In this document: positions 14,820-23,159 of the stretch, one piece after another
How the letters are laid out: every line of letters begins with the position of its first letter
Position numbering within the stretch: position 1 is the stretch's first letter
DNA from: Candidatus Methanocrinis natronophilus
GTDB taxonomy: Archaea > Halobacteriota > Methanosarcinia > Methanotrichales > Methanotrichaceae
Direction: 5' to 3'
Assembly: GCA_029167045.1 (NCBI GenBank)
Contig: JARFPK010000017.1
Span: 1 to 45,229, forward strand
Length of the DNA: 45,229 nt
Position numbers and translations under genes: made by a program
Notes under the pieces: model-generated
What the model was told of the DNA's origin: nothing
The model's input: the letters and a program-made list of their open reading frames with translations, nothing else
Databases searched by the model: none

Positions 14820-15048
14820 TCAAGGATTTTGTCCGGATATATCGGTGCATCAGCGGATCAAATCCTCATTTATCGGAATATAGGCTTTGAAAATTGGTTT
14901 TTCGGAATTATTTTTCCAATATACCGATAAACAGAATAATCAGGATTTTTATAAGATAACCAATGACGAATAGGCTTTTTCGGAGGATTATACTCTCGGA
15001 TCAACAGGTTTATTTACCTGGTATAGATAATGGCGGCTTGGTAAACAC
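14820..15048 (+). promoter_or_regulatory. AT-rich control region of ablA operon
   Basis: Sharply AT-richer than its surroundings. It contains inverted words TTTATCGGAATATA (14870-14883) and TATACCGATAAA (14920-14931), a CCGGATATATCGG-type word near 14835, and TTTTTATAAGA near 14945. Several protein-binding sites or more than one promoter are possible. Confidence 0.5.
15005..15020 (+). promoter_or_regulatory. dyad CAGGT-TTATTT-ACCTG over a TATA box
   Basis: Perfect 5-bp arms flank TTATTT, which itself is a plausible TATA element. A start of transcription near 15040 follows, giving a leader of about 190 nt before ablA. A repressor binding the arms would block TBP. Confidence 0.5.
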
Positions 15049-15237
15049 ATGACCGCGAATAACTTCGCAAACCACCTTGAGGGTCATAATTCAAGGGTTT
15101 TATCTGGATCGGGTCTGCCTAATCCAGATTTGCGCAGCTATAGCCAAAAAGAGAGTGCTTTCGGAGCAGTTAATAGGATGGAATCATCCATCATAAAAAT
15201 TACACCTCTCTATAGGAGAGGTGAGGCAAATGTTTGA
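15049..15237 (+). CDS. possible 62-residue leader ORF upstream of ablA
   Basis: MTANNFANHLEGHNSRVLSG...RRGEANV; unrecognised. It starts about 30 nt after the TATA-bearing dyad, so it would be nearly leaderless, and its TGA (15235-15237) lies just inside the ablA coding region, overlapping the ablA start in another frame. It could couple ablA translation to its own, or may be chance in a long 5' UTR. No ribosome site precedes it. Confidence 0.25.
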   Translation: MTANNFANHLEGHNSRVLSGSGLPNPDLRSYSQKESAFGAVNRMESSIIKITPLYRRGEANV

Positions 15238-16318
15238 TTCGACCTGCATTTCCAGCGGAAATACCGATTTTATAGCCGAATCAGCCGACGATAAGCCTCC
15301 ACAACGGGCCGAAACCGTCCACGAGCTCCTCGCCCGCCTCGGCGCAGATATGGAGGAGATCGAGCGGGTGAAAAGGGTCTACCCCATGAAGATCAGCAGC
15401 CACTTTCTCGGCCTCATCCAGGAGAAGGGCGACCCCATCTGGAGGCAGGCGGTACCGTCCCCGGAGGAGCTCTCGGACTTCCGTAACGTCGCCGACCCCC
15501 TCTCGGAGGGGAGGGACACCAAAGTCCCCGGCCTGATCCACCGGTACCCTGACCGGGTCCTCCTGATGGTCAGCTCCAAGTGCGCCATGTACTGCAGGTT
15601 CTGTACGCGAAAACGATCCGTCGGCCGGGTGGAACAGACCCCTATGCAGCAGATCTTCACCGGGATCGATTACATAAGAAGCCACCCCGAGGTGAGGGAC
15701 GTCCTCCTCAGCGGCGGCGACCCCCTCCTCCGTTCCAACCGGGAGCTGGACGTGATCCTCCGGGAGCTACGGTCTATACCCCACGTCGAGATCATCAGGA
15801 TAGGGACCCGGGTCCCCTCGGTGATGCCGGAGCGGATAACGCCGAGGCTCGTCAAGATCCTCAAGAAGTACCATCCGCTCTACATCAACATCCACTTCGA
15901 GCACCCGAGGGAGATAAATCCCGAGAGCGAGCGGGCGCTGAAGCTCCTCGCCGACGCCGGGATCCCCCTGGGGTCCCAGACCGTCCTCCTCCGGGGCGTC
16001 AACGACGACCCCGAGGTGATGAAGGAGCTGATGCAGAAGCTCGTCAAGAACAGGGTGAGGCCCTACTACATCTACCTCTGCGACCTGGTTAAGGGTGTCG
16101 AGCACTTCAGGACCACCCTCCAGGCTGGCTTCGACGTCATCTGTCACCTCCAGGGCTACACCTCCGGCCTCTGCGTCCCCCACCTGATCATCGACTCCCC
16201 GGGCGGGGGAAAGATCCCCATCCTCCCCCAGGACTATCTGATATCCTCAGATGATGAGAAGGCGGTCATATCCAACTACAAGGGCGAGGTATACGAGTAC
16301 CCCAACCCGAGGATCTGA
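15230..16318 (+). CDS. ablA: lysine 2,3-aminomutase
   Basis: A 362-residue radical-SAM, PLP-dependent enzyme converting L-lysine to beta-lysine, the first step to the archaeal osmolyte N-epsilon-acetyl-beta-lysine. The cluster motif CAMYCRFC gives C118, C122 and C125; LLSGGDPLL and RIGTRVPSVMPERIT follow; the PLP lysine is K328 in PGGGKIPILP. It is shorter than clostridial enzymes (about 416), as is usual for archaeal forms. ATG 15230 is preferred over GTG 15221 because AGGTGAG lies 5 nt upstream. The next gene begins one base after its stop (TGAGATG). No separate ablB acetyltransferase follows, but a GNAT domain is fused to the third gene. Confidence 0.95.
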   Translation: MFDSTCISSGNTDFIAESADDKPPQRAETVHELLARLGADMEEIERVKRVYPMKISSHFLGLIQEKGDPIWRQAVPSPEELSDFRNVADPLSEGRDTKVPGLIHRYPDRVLLMVSSKCAMYCRFCTRKRSVGRVEQTPMQQIFTGIDYIRSHPEVRDVLLSGGDPLLRSNRELDVILRELRSIPHVEIIRIGTRVPSVMPERITPRLVKILKKYHPLYINIHFEHPREINPESERALKLLADAGIPLGSQTVLLRGVNDDPEVMKELMQKLVKNRVRPYYIYLCDLVKGVEHFRTTLQAGFDVICHLQGYTSGLCVPHLIIDSPGGGKIPILPQDYLISSDDEKAVISNYKGEVYEYPNPRI

Positions 16319-16319
16319 G

Positions 16320-17327
16320 ATGAAGGTCGCCCTGACCTGCAACATCCTCCCCTCTGACTACAGCCGAGAGTCGGGGGACGACACTTTCGCCGAGTTCGAC
16401 GCCCCCTCAACGATAGAGGCGATAAAGAGGGCCCTCCTGAACTTCTGCGACTCGGTCACCGTCGTCGAGGCGGACGAGGACGCCTATGAGACCCTCCGCC
16501 GCGGTGGCTTTGACTTCGCCTTCAATATAGCCGAGGGGGTCCGGGGAGAGGCGAGGGAGGCCCAGATCCCGGCGATGCTGGAGATGCTGGGGATCCCCTA
16601 CTCTGGCTCGGGGGTCACCACCCTCGCCATCACCCTCGACAAGAGGAGGACGAAGGAGGTGTTGGCTGCCAACGGGATCAGAACTCCGAGGTTTCAGCTC
16701 TTGAGCCGCGAAAGCGACCTATCAGAAGACCTGAAATTCCCCCTCTTTTTGAAGCCGAACGGCGAGGGGTCGAGCCGCGGCATCACCGCGAAATCCCTCG
16801 TCGTCTCCAGGGAGGAGCTACAAGGGGTCGTCTCTGAGATGGTCTCGAGGTACCGCCAGCCTGTCCTGGCGGAGGAGTACCTAACCGGGAGGGAGTTTAC
16901 GGTAGGTCTTCTCGGAAATTCGCCGGAGGTCCTGCCGATCGTCGAGGTCTCCTTTGATGGGCTTCCCGAAGGAGCCCCTCGGTTCGACTGCTACGAGGTG
17001 AAGTGGATCTACGACTCCCTGGACGCCGGGTACGATACCACCGTCTGCCCCGCCGAAGTGGACGACGACCTCCGGTCCAGGATCGAAGATACGGCGAAGA
17101 GGACCTTCGAGGCGCTGGAGATAAGAGACCTCTGCAGGCTAGACCTCCGTCTCGACGAGGACGCAGAGCCGTCGGTCTTCGACGTCAACGCGCTGCCCGG
17201 CCTCATACCAGACCCGGAGGAGAACTCCCGGTTCCCCAAGGCCGCATACGCCTCCGGCCGCTCCTACGACCAGCTGATCGCAGAGATCTTCGCCTCCGCC
17301 CTGGAGCGGCAGGGGATGGGCTTTTGA
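16320..17327 (+). CDS. D-Ala-D-Ala-ligase-like ATP-grasp protein
   Basis: 335 residues from the ATG immediately after ablA. Ddl-type ATP-grasp layout: N-terminal domain with FDFAFNIAEGVRGEAREAQIPAMLEMLGIPYSGS, central nucleotide domain with FPLFLKPNGEGSSRGI and VLAEEYLTGREFTVG, and the Mg-binding end DVNALPGLIPD (Ddl EVNTxPG). The family forms peptide bonds using ATP. Archaea have no peptidoglycan, so D-Ala-D-Ala synthesis is unlikely; with ablA upstream a beta-lysine or lysine substrate is a reasonable inference. It overlaps the next gene by 4 nt (TTGA). An upstream GTG/ATG in frame inside ablA adds a peptide that is ablA read out of frame, so it was rejected. Confidence 0.85.
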   Translation: MKVALTCNILPSDYSRESGDDTFAEFDAPSTIEAIKRALLNFCDSVTVVEADEDAYETLRRGGFDFAFNIAEGVRGEAREAQIPAMLEMLGIPYSGSGVTTLAITLDKRRTKEVLAANGIRTPRFQLLSRESDLSEDLKFPLFLKPNGEGSSRGITAKSLVVSREELQGVVSEMVSRYRQPVLAEEYLTGREFTVGLLGNSPEVLPIVEVSFDGLPEGAPRFDCYEVKWIYDSLDAGYDTTVCPAEVDDDLRSRIEDTAKRTFEALEIRDLCRLDLRLDEDAEPSVFDVNALPGLIPDPEENSRFPKAAYASGRSYDQLIAEIFASALERQGMGF

Positions 17328-18880
17328 AGACGGCGATCCTCTACAACATCCCCGGGGAGGGGTCCGCCAGGAGCGGGGCCGAGATGGGGGCGGAGCTGGA
17401 GGTCCTGGAGACGGTGGCGGGGGTCAAGGAAGGGCTGGAGATGGCGGGGCACGAGGCCGTAGCCTTGCGGTGCAGCCTCGAGGCGCTCTTCTCCCTGAAG
17501 AGCTTCGACCTCGTCTTCAATCTCGCCGAGGGGTTCGAAGACGACCTCTCAGCCGAGCCGAAGGTGGCCGGCTTCCTGGAGCTCCTGGGCGTTCCCTTCA
17601 CCGGCTCCTCCGCCTCTGCCCTGGAGGTGGGGAGGGACAAGGGGCTCTCGAAGCTCGTCCTGGAGAGGGAGGGGATACCGACGCCTCGGTTCCAGATATT
17701 CCGCAGCGCCGACGAGGCTTCCTCCCTCGACCGTCCCGTCATGGAATATCCCGTCATAGCAAAGCCGGTCCTGGAGGACGCGTCGATAGGGATCACCGTC
17801 GACTCCATCGCCCGGGACGAGGCGGATCTGATGGCGAAGGTCCGCAGGATCATCGAGACCTACCGCCAGCCCGCCATCGTCGAGGAGTACATCGAGGGGC
17901 GGGAGGTGAACGCCGCCCTCATCATCGGTCCCGGCGGGACCGAGCTCCTCCCCATCTCTGAGATCGTCTTCGACCTCCCGGAGGGGACCCCGAGGATCCT
18001 CGGCTTTGAGGCGAAGTGGGTCGAAGATAGCCCTTTTTACCAGAAGACCGTCCCCCTCTGCCCCGCCCCCCTCCCCGAGGAGCTCCGGTATAGGATCGAG
18101 GACCTCGCCCGGAGGGCCTGCGCCGCCCTGGGGGTCGAGGGGTATGCTCGGGTCGACTTCCGGATCCGGGAGGTTGACGCAGAGCCCTTCGTCCTCGAGG
18201 TTAACCCAAACCCCTGCATAAACCCCGTGGGTAGCGGCTTCGCCCGGGCGGCGGCCGCCGCCGGGATCGACTACTGCGAACTGGTCGAGAAGATAGCCTC
18301 CGCCGCCCTCGACCGCTGGGGGAAGGACCAGCTCTGGGAGACGCCGGAGCCTCCGCCGGAGGTCTTCGTCTGGAGATCCCTCGCCTTCCGGCGGGTCGGA
18401 GCTGAGGACGGACCCCTCCTCTTCGGTTGGTTTGAGGACCGGGAGCTGACCAGGTACATGGACCCCTCCACCTCCCTAACCGTCGACCAGCTGACGGCGA
18501 GCATCCTCTGCTCCAAGGACGAGGACTACGTCGTCATGATGGGAGACCGCCCCATAGGCTTCGCCTCCATCTACGAGAGGACCTGCTGCACCTGCGAGAT
18601 CTCCTACCTCATCGGCGATCCCGACTGCAGGGGGCTGGGCCTCGGGAACGTCGTCGTCGAGGGTCTCCTGGAGGAGGCCTTCCGCCGCCTCGGGGTCAGG
18701 ACCGTCTTCGCCTCGGCGACCGTCGAGAACATCTCCTCCATCAGGGCCCTGGAGGCGGCAGGCTTTCGTAGGATTGGGACGAGGCGGGCCTCCTCCATGA
18801 TGGGGGAGGAGTGCCTCGACGACCACCTATTTGATATAAAACGAGAAGAATATTTATCTAAACTAACTGTCGAGGGTTGA
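17324..18880 (+). CDS. ATP-grasp ligase fused to GNAT acetyltransferase
   Basis: 518 residues from a TTG overlapping the previous stop. Residues about 1-325 are a second Ddl-like ATP-grasp module (FDLVFNLAEGFEDD, PVIAKPVLEDASIGI, IVEEYIEGREVNAALI, EVNPNPCINPVGSGF). Residues about 345-510 are a GNAT domain of RimJ/RimL type (FRRVGAEDGPLLFGWFEDRELTRYMD..., YLIGDPDCRGLGLG as acetyl-CoA loop, SATVENISSIRALEAAGF). Ligase plus acetyltransferase in one chain recalls the bacterial osmolyte enzyme Ngg (N-acetylglutaminylglutamine), which has its domains in the other order and a different ATP-grasp class. With ablA it suggests synthesis of an acetylated beta-lysine peptide. In other methanogens a separate GNAT (AblB) acetylates beta-lysine. 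Confidence 0.87.
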   Translation: MKTAILYNIPGEGSARSGAEMGAELEVLETVAGVKEGLEMAGHEAVALRCSLEALFSLKSFDLVFNLAEGFEDDLSAEPKVAGFLELLGVPFTGSSASALEVGRDKGLSKLVLEREGIPTPRFQIFRSADEASSLDRPVMEYPVIAKPVLEDASIGITVDSIARDEADLMAKVRRIIETYRQPAIVEEYIEGREVNAALIIGPGGTELLPISEIVFDLPEGTPRILGFEAKWVEDSPFYQKTVPLCPAPLPEELRYRIEDLARRACAALGVEGYARVDFRIREVDAEPFVLEVNPNPCINPVGSGFARAAAAAGIDYCELVEKIASAALDRWGKDQLWETPEPPPEVFVWRSLAFRRVGAEDGPLLFGWFEDRELTRYMDPSTSLTVDQLTASILCSKDEDYVVMMGDRPIGFASIYERTCCTCEISYLIGDPDCRGLGLGNVVVEGLLEEAFRRLGVRTVFASATVENISSIRALEAAGFRRIGTRRASSMMGEECLDDHLFDIKREEYLSKLTVEG

Positions 18881-19010
18881 CAGGCGGCGGCCGCGTCCTC
18901 GGCCTGGAGGGTCCTCATCTCCGTTCTTGAGAGGTGTTTTCTGACGGGTATCCATTGGTCATCGGTTAAGGATCGGTTTAAATTGTCTCGCTGATTTTTG
19001 ATCCCGCTCC

Positions 19011-19034
19011 GGTTATACAAAGTATAGCATAACC
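19011..19034. other. inverted repeat GGTTAT...ATAACC
   Basis: Six-base arms about 60 nt before the transposase remnant. It could be an IS end or an operator; evidence is weak. Confidence 0.25.
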
Positions 19035-19049
19035 TTATTAATAAACTAT

Positions 19050-19790
19050 TTGAACTATGGACCACTATTATATAATTCGCCGGGGGTAACATCTGTGGTC
19101 TCTCGTAACTTAAAAGTGGATATCGACCTGATCATGATGGAACTTTCTGCTCTGTTTCCGCCTGAATGTCTAAGAGGTGAGCCGAAGGAGACAGACTTGA
19201 TAAAACGTGAGTGTAAAATCGATCCAGTTTATATCTTCTGGCCATTATCGATAGGATATGGGATCTTTCTTCATAGAACTCTTGCCGCTCTGAACCGCTA
19301 CTATGAGATATATTCTAATCAGATTTTGAGCGATAGCAGCTGGTACTACACACTCTAAGCTGGCAAAGATCTGGCCAGCTACCAGATCTCGAAAAGGAGC
19401 AGCAGGCGTCAAGATTTCCGTCCTCACGAGTGCAGTAGCCTGCGATCCTAAGAGCGTCGCTTTGTTCTCTTGAGAAGACGAACGAGATAAACAGGATTGG
19501 GCCATGGATAAAGGACCGGATCCTGCTTATTGGCCTGGGGTTCTACAAGTATCAGATGTTCACTCGGATCAAGGAGAATGGCGGATACTTCGTTTCGAGA
19601 CTGAAAAGCAACGCTAATCCTCTCATCATCGAAACCCATCGTACCTGTCGAGGCAGAAGCATCGAGGTCCGATATATCTCCATAGTTATTGGAACCTGAA
19701 GAAGTATCGAGCCTCTACGGGGCCCGGTGGCAGATCGATATTCTGTTTAAAGAACTCAAGAGCAGGTCTGTTGTCGTAATCCAGATAGAA
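19050..19790 (+). pseudogene. IS4-family transposase, multiply deleted
   Basis: Pieces in shifting frames: an N-terminal DIDLIMMELSALFPPECLRG...ALNRYYEIYSNQILSDSSWYYT (probable GTG start 19095), then after a deletion SKLAKIWPATRSRKGAAGVKISVLTSAVACDPKS with a stop, then RIGPWIKDRILLIGLGFYKYQMFTRIKENGGYFVSRLKSNANPLI (about 19495-19620), then after another deletion LEPEEVSSLYGARWQIDILFKELKS. Order and wording match archaeal IS4-family transposases (the last block carries the Y...R......K motif around the catalytic glutamate). It cannot be functional. The right end at about 19762 runs straight into a broken gene on the opposite strand. Confidence 0.8.
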
Positions 19791-20098
19791 CGTCCCGGTA
19801 GCAGAGCTGTATATCCCCACCGTATCCTCCCCTTTCCTCCCGAAGTCGATCGCAGCTATCCCGATCGGCCCCGCAACGCGAGCCCCGCCAGGGGGACGGG
19901 CCCGGAGGCGGCCACCATCTCGCCGTCCGTATCAAGATCCAAGGCCACGGGCCTCGGGCTCTGCCTCGGCGGATAGTTGATGTCATCCTCGCCGAATACC
20001 GACGGTGGTGTCAGCTCTTAATCGGGCGGAAGATCGAGATCGACGGCTGCGGTCGCGTCAAGAGTTGCGGCCTGGGCGTAGCCGGAAGAGGTCGTCAT
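19762..20098 (-). pseudogene. remnant of a surface protein with FG-GAP/VCBS-like repeats
   Basis: On the minus strand one frame reads SSGYAQAATLDATAAVDLDLPPD, stop, ELTPPSVFGEDDINYPP...VALDLDTDGEMVAASGPVPLAG, and a shifted frame continues GPIGIAAIDFGRKGEDTVGIYSSATGTFYLDYDN. The last part matches bacterial/archaeal outer-surface repeats of the type GDFDGDGKDDxGVYRxxTGTFYLD. A stop and a frameshift interrupt it, and it is cut off at the transposase remnant. The gene probably lost its remainder when the IS4 element entered. Confidence 0.5.
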
Positions 20099-20117
20099 CC
20101 CACCGCCATCTCATCTC

Positions 20118-20124
20118 TTTATAT
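20118..20124 (+). promoter_or_regulatory. TATA box for secreted protein gene
   Basis: TTTATAT about 50 nt before ATG 20171, with GGAG at 20157-20160, predicts a leader of about 25 nt. Confidence 0.55.
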
Positions 20125-20170
20125 GCGAACCTGACAATAACGAGACTATCCGATCCGGAGCGGATGAAGA

Positions 20171-21301
20171 ATGAAGAGAGTCCATATCTTATCGGTCGTA
20201 TCTATCTCGATATGCCTCATCCTGGCGGCGGCGCCTGCCTCGGGGCTGCCGACCCTCCCCAGCGGGAAGGAGAACCCGCTGCAGATCCTCTTCCCCGAGC
20301 TGAATACGGAGGCTGCACCCTCCTGGGTCAGGGAGGGTCTGAGGGCGACCTACTACGCCACCGTCGATCAGGGTCCGAGGGACGGAAAGCCCCGGTCCGG
20401 CGACGCCCTCCTCCAGACCGACGTCGTCGCCCTGGAGGGATCTTTAGTCACCACCTCCACCGCCAGCTACGTCCGGTCCCCCCTGGGGCTCTTCCAACCC
20501 CTCGCTGGAGCGGGTTTCGGGTCGGTGGTGCCGGCGGGCTGCGGCGACTTCTGGTGCAGCCCCGAGGTCCTGGCGAAAGTGCCGGAGGGAGACGACGGCG
20601 ACCTGACGGTACTCCGGGGCCCCGTCGAGGCGGCGGGCTCCACCTTCCAGGCGGTGAGGCTGGAGGTGAAGCGGACCGGGATCCGGTACTCGATGACCTA
20701 TGACGCTGAGACGGGCCTCCTCCTCCATCACCGCTACGACATCGTATCCTCCGACGGCGCCACCACCGAGACCGGCATAATATCCTTGCGAAACCTCCGG
20801 GTGGTGGAGATACCCTGGACCGGCGGCACTTCCCCCAACTGGCTCCGGGCCGGCCTGACGACATCGTACCGGGGTGAGACCGTCTTCGAGATGCCAGGGA
20901 CGGTCCCGACCCCCTTCCCCGTCACCCTCCGGGCCGAGGTCGTATCCGTCCAGCCGAAATCATCCATAATCAAGTGGACGGCACCGGGGGACGCCGGCGA
21001 ATCGATCCCGTACTATGCGGCGAGCGGCGTCCACCAGCTTCTGGGGTTCTGGCTTCCCGCTACAGCGTTAGCCATAGACGAGGTCGGGGATGTGGACTAC
21101 GATCTGGATACCGGGCTATTGATCTCCGTCATCCAGAACGATCAGAACGGGATAGTCTTCCAGGAGACCAACGGCCGGGACTACCGCAGGCTCCTCACCT
21201 ACGAGAAGGGGACGGGAAAGCTCATCGGGAGCTACGAGGAGAGGCTGACGGAGGCGATCACCTCCACCGTCCAGAAGACGTCGGTGGAGGTTACTGCTTA
21301 G
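20171..21301 (+). CDS. secreted protein with duplicated domain, unknown function
   Basis: 376 residues. Signal peptide MKRVHILSVVSISICLILAAAPASG (cleavage after about residue 25). The mature part has two related halves: WVREGLRATYYATVDQG...TGIRYSMTYDAETGLLLHHRYDIVSSDG (about 51-195) and WLRAGLTTSYRGETVFEMPG...YDLDTGLLISVIQNDQNG (about 225-345), each a WLRxGL..(T/S)Y opening and a DxxTGLL strand pair. It is probably an extracellular beta-rich protein; no transmembrane anchor is visible at the C-terminus. Family not recognised. It stands alone behind its own promoter. Confidence 0.7.
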   Translation: MKRVHILSVVSISICLILAAAPASGLPTLPSGKENPLQILFPELNTEAAPSWVREGLRATYYATVDQGPRDGKPRSGDALLQTDVVALEGSLVTTSTASYVRSPLGLFQPLAGAGFGSVVPAGCGDFWCSPEVLAKVPEGDDGDLTVLRGPVEAAGSTFQAVRLEVKRTGIRYSMTYDAETGLLLHHRYDIVSSDGATTETGIISLRNLRVVEIPWTGGTSPNWLRAGLTTSYRGETVFEMPGTVPTPFPVTLRAEVVSVQPKSSIIKWTAPGDAGESIPYYAASGVHQLLGFWLPATALAIDEVGDVDYDLDTGLLISVIQNDQNGIVFQETNGRDYRRLLTYEKGTGKLIGSYEERLTEAITSTVQKTSVEVTA

Positions 21302-21355
21302 TCACTGAGATGATGATTAGGAGATGACCATGAAGAGAAGGGATGGTGATCAGAG

Positions 21356-21868
21356 TTGAAGGGGATGGAGGAGATGGATACGATAGGGGCCGGGACGAAG
21401 AAGGCGACCTTCGCCGCCGGCTGCTTCTGGGGGGTGGAGGCTGCCTTCCGGGAGGTGGAGGGGGTCGTCTCGACGGCCGTCGGCTATACCGGCGGCGAGA
21501 CCGAGAACCTCTCCTACGAGGAGGTCTGCACCGGAGAGACCGACCACGCCGAGGCGGTGGAGGTGGTCTACGACCCGAAAGTCGTATCTTACGATCAGCT
21601 CCTCGACCTCTTCTGGTCGATCCACGACCCCACTACGAAGGACAGGCAGGGGCCGGACGTGGGGAGTCAGTACCGGTCGGCGGTCTTCTACCACGACCCC
21701 GTCCAGGAGGCAGCGGCCCGGGCCAAGATGGAGAAGCTCCAGAGCTCCGGCCTTTATAGACGGGAGATCGTGACGGAGATCGTCCCGGCCGCCAAGTTTT
21801 ATCGGGCAGAGGAGTACCACCAGCGGTACTTCGAGAAGCACGGACGGAGGGGATGCAGGGTCTGGTGA
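21356..21868 (+). CDS. msrA: peptide methionine-S-sulfoxide reductase
   Basis: 170 residues. The catalytic motif [16 protein letters not shown] appears near residue 22, then [31 protein letters not shown], the classic MsrA signature, and [11 protein letters not shown]. The enzyme repairs oxidised methionine in proteins. TTG at 21356 is supported by GGTGATC ending 4 nt upstream; ATG 21365 and 21374 are alternatives and give the same domain. The C-terminal GCRVW retains one possible resolving cysteine. It stands next to a DNA-repair gene, fitting oxidative-damage repair. Confidence 0.95.
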   Translation: MKGMEEMDTIGAGTKKATFAAGCFWGVEAAFREVEGVVSTAVGYTGGETENLSYEEVCTGETDHAEAVEVVYDPKVVSYDQLLDLFWSIHDPTTKDRQGPDVGSQYRSAVFYHDPVQEAAARAKMEKLQSSGLYRREIVTEIVPAAKFYRAEEYHQRYFEKHGRRGCRVW

Positions 21869-21923
21869 TGATGAGAGGGTTTGGAGGACCAAGGCGTCTG
21901 GAGAGGATGAGGGGGCTTAGAGG

Positions 21924-22634
21924 ATGCGGGATGACGTCGTCACATCCGTGAGGCGCGAGCTTATGGAGAAGGCGGACTTTAGGACGAGGGAGAGCGGCCA
22001 GCGGTTCTTCAGAGAGGAGGTCTCGCTCCACGGCGTCAAGGCCTCCGTGGTGAGAGATATCGCCAAAAAGCGCCTCCGGGAGATATACGGGATGGAGAAG
22101 GAGGAGATCTTCGCCCTCTGCGAGGAGCTTCTTAGGTCCGACTACAGCGAGGAGGCGTTCATAGCCTTCGAGTGGGCCTACTCCCTCAGGAAGAAGTACG
22201 AGCCCTCCGACTTCGCCGTCTTCGAGAGTTGGCTCTCCCAGTACGTCAACAACTGGGCTAAGTGCGACACCCTCTGCAACCACACCCTGGGGACCTTCGT
22301 CGAGATCTACCCGGAGTACTTGGATAACCTGAAGGGCTGGACGGCATCTGATAACAGGTGGCTGCGGCGGGCCGCCGCCGTCACCCTGATCCTCCCTGCC
22401 CGCAAGGGGCTCTTCCTGGAGGAGGTCTTCGAGATAGCCGACCTCCTCCTGGAAGATGGAGATGACCTCGTCCGGAAGGGGTACGGCTGGCTTCTGAAGG
22501 AGGCGTCCAAGAGCCACCGGCAGGAGGTCTTCGATTACGTCATGGAGAACAAAGGTCGGATGCCCCGGACCGCTCTGCGGTACGCCATAGAGAAGATGCC
22601 CGAGGACCTGCGGCGACAGGCGATGGAGAGGTGA
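21924..22634 (+). CDS. AlkD-like DNA alkylation repair protein (HEAT-repeat glycosylase)
   Basis: 236 residues of helical HEAT-like repeats. FIAFEWAYSLRKKYEPSDFAVFESWLSQYVNNWAKCDTLCNHTLG and NRWLRRAAAVTLILPARKG match the AlkD family, with W and D of NNWAKCD and R of WLRRAA in the positions of the catalytic-pocket residues. AlkD enzymes excise bulky or charged alkylated bases without flipping them. It follows msrA by 55 nt on the same strand. Length is normal for the family. Confidence 0.9.
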   Translation: MRDDVVTSVRRELMEKADFRTRESGQRFFREEVSLHGVKASVVRDIAKKRLREIYGMEKEEIFALCEELLRSDYSEEAFIAFEWAYSLRKKYEPSDFAVFESWLSQYVNNWAKCDTLCNHTLGTFVEIYPEYLDNLKGWTASDNRWLRRAAAVTLILPARKGLFLEEVFEIADLLLEDGDDLVRKGYGWLLKEASKSHRQEVFDYVMENKGRMPRTALRYAIEKMPEDLRRQAMER

Positions 22635-22705
22635 GAGCTGGACGGTGGAGACCGACTTGCTCCAGATAATAAGCCTGGATCTGCTCCCAGGCCGCCACCG
22701 TCTCC

Positions 22706-22715
22706 TTTTTATCGG
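22706..22715 (+). promoter_or_regulatory. TATA-like box, leaderless start predicted
   Basis: CTTTTTATCG lies about 25-30 nt before ATG 22736. Confidence 0.5.
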
Positions 22716-22735
22716 CCGCCCTCTCAGGTTGAAGC

Positions 22736-23143
22736 ATGAGACCCAGCACCGTTGACGGTACGAAGCGGCGGAAGGCGATCACCGTCTTCAGGATCGGCAG
22801 GATCTGGACCTTCAAGCACTTCTTCGCAGATAAGGAGACCTTCAAGGAGCTGGCCGACCATTACAGCCGCGATAGGTACCGCTTCGAGTTTCTAACCGAG
22901 CACGAGAGGGACGGGGCCTTCGAGAGGCTGAAGGACCTGGGCTTCGAGATCCAGGTCGTCGATGACCTGGCCGGGTACGTCGTCAGCTTGGAGAGGTCCA
23001 GCAAGTACGCCCCCGTCCTGAAAAACTCCATCGAATATGCAGAGACCGAGAACGAGCGGATATTTCTTATGAAAGACCCGGCCTCGGTGGAGGAGGCCCT
23101 GCAGTTCGGCGCCGAGAAATACGACGGCATCACCCCCTTCTGA
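22736..23143 (+). CDS. conserved-looking hypothetical protein
   Basis: 135 residues, not recognised. A basic N-terminus (MRPSTVDGTKRRKAITVF) precedes alternating charged helices and strands: FKHFFADKETFKELADHYSRDRYRFEFLTEHERDGAFERLKDLGFEIQVVDDLAGYVVSLERSSKYAPVLKNSIEYAETENERIFLMKDPASVEEALQFGAEKYDG. There is no signal peptide, membrane helix or cysteine cluster. It is probably a small soluble alpha/beta protein. Codon use resembles its neighbours. A TATA-like box about 28 nt upstream predicts a leaderless mRNA, which supports the start. It converges on the zinc-binding protein gene, with 16 bp between stops. Confidence 0.65.
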   Translation: MRPSTVDGTKRRKAITVFRIGRIWTFKHFFADKETFKELADHYSRDRYRFEFLTEHERDGAFERLKDLGFEIQVVDDLAGYVVSLERSSKYAPVLKNSIEYAETENERIFLMKDPASVEEALQFGAEKYDGITPF

Positions 23144-23159
23144 TCCGGTCTTTGAGGGG

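Noticed and set aside
17003-17323. Upstream extension of the ATP-grasp::GNAT gene
   Set aside because: This part is the previous gene read in another frame; TTG at 17324 overlapping the prior stop gives the natural start of the ATP-grasp domain.
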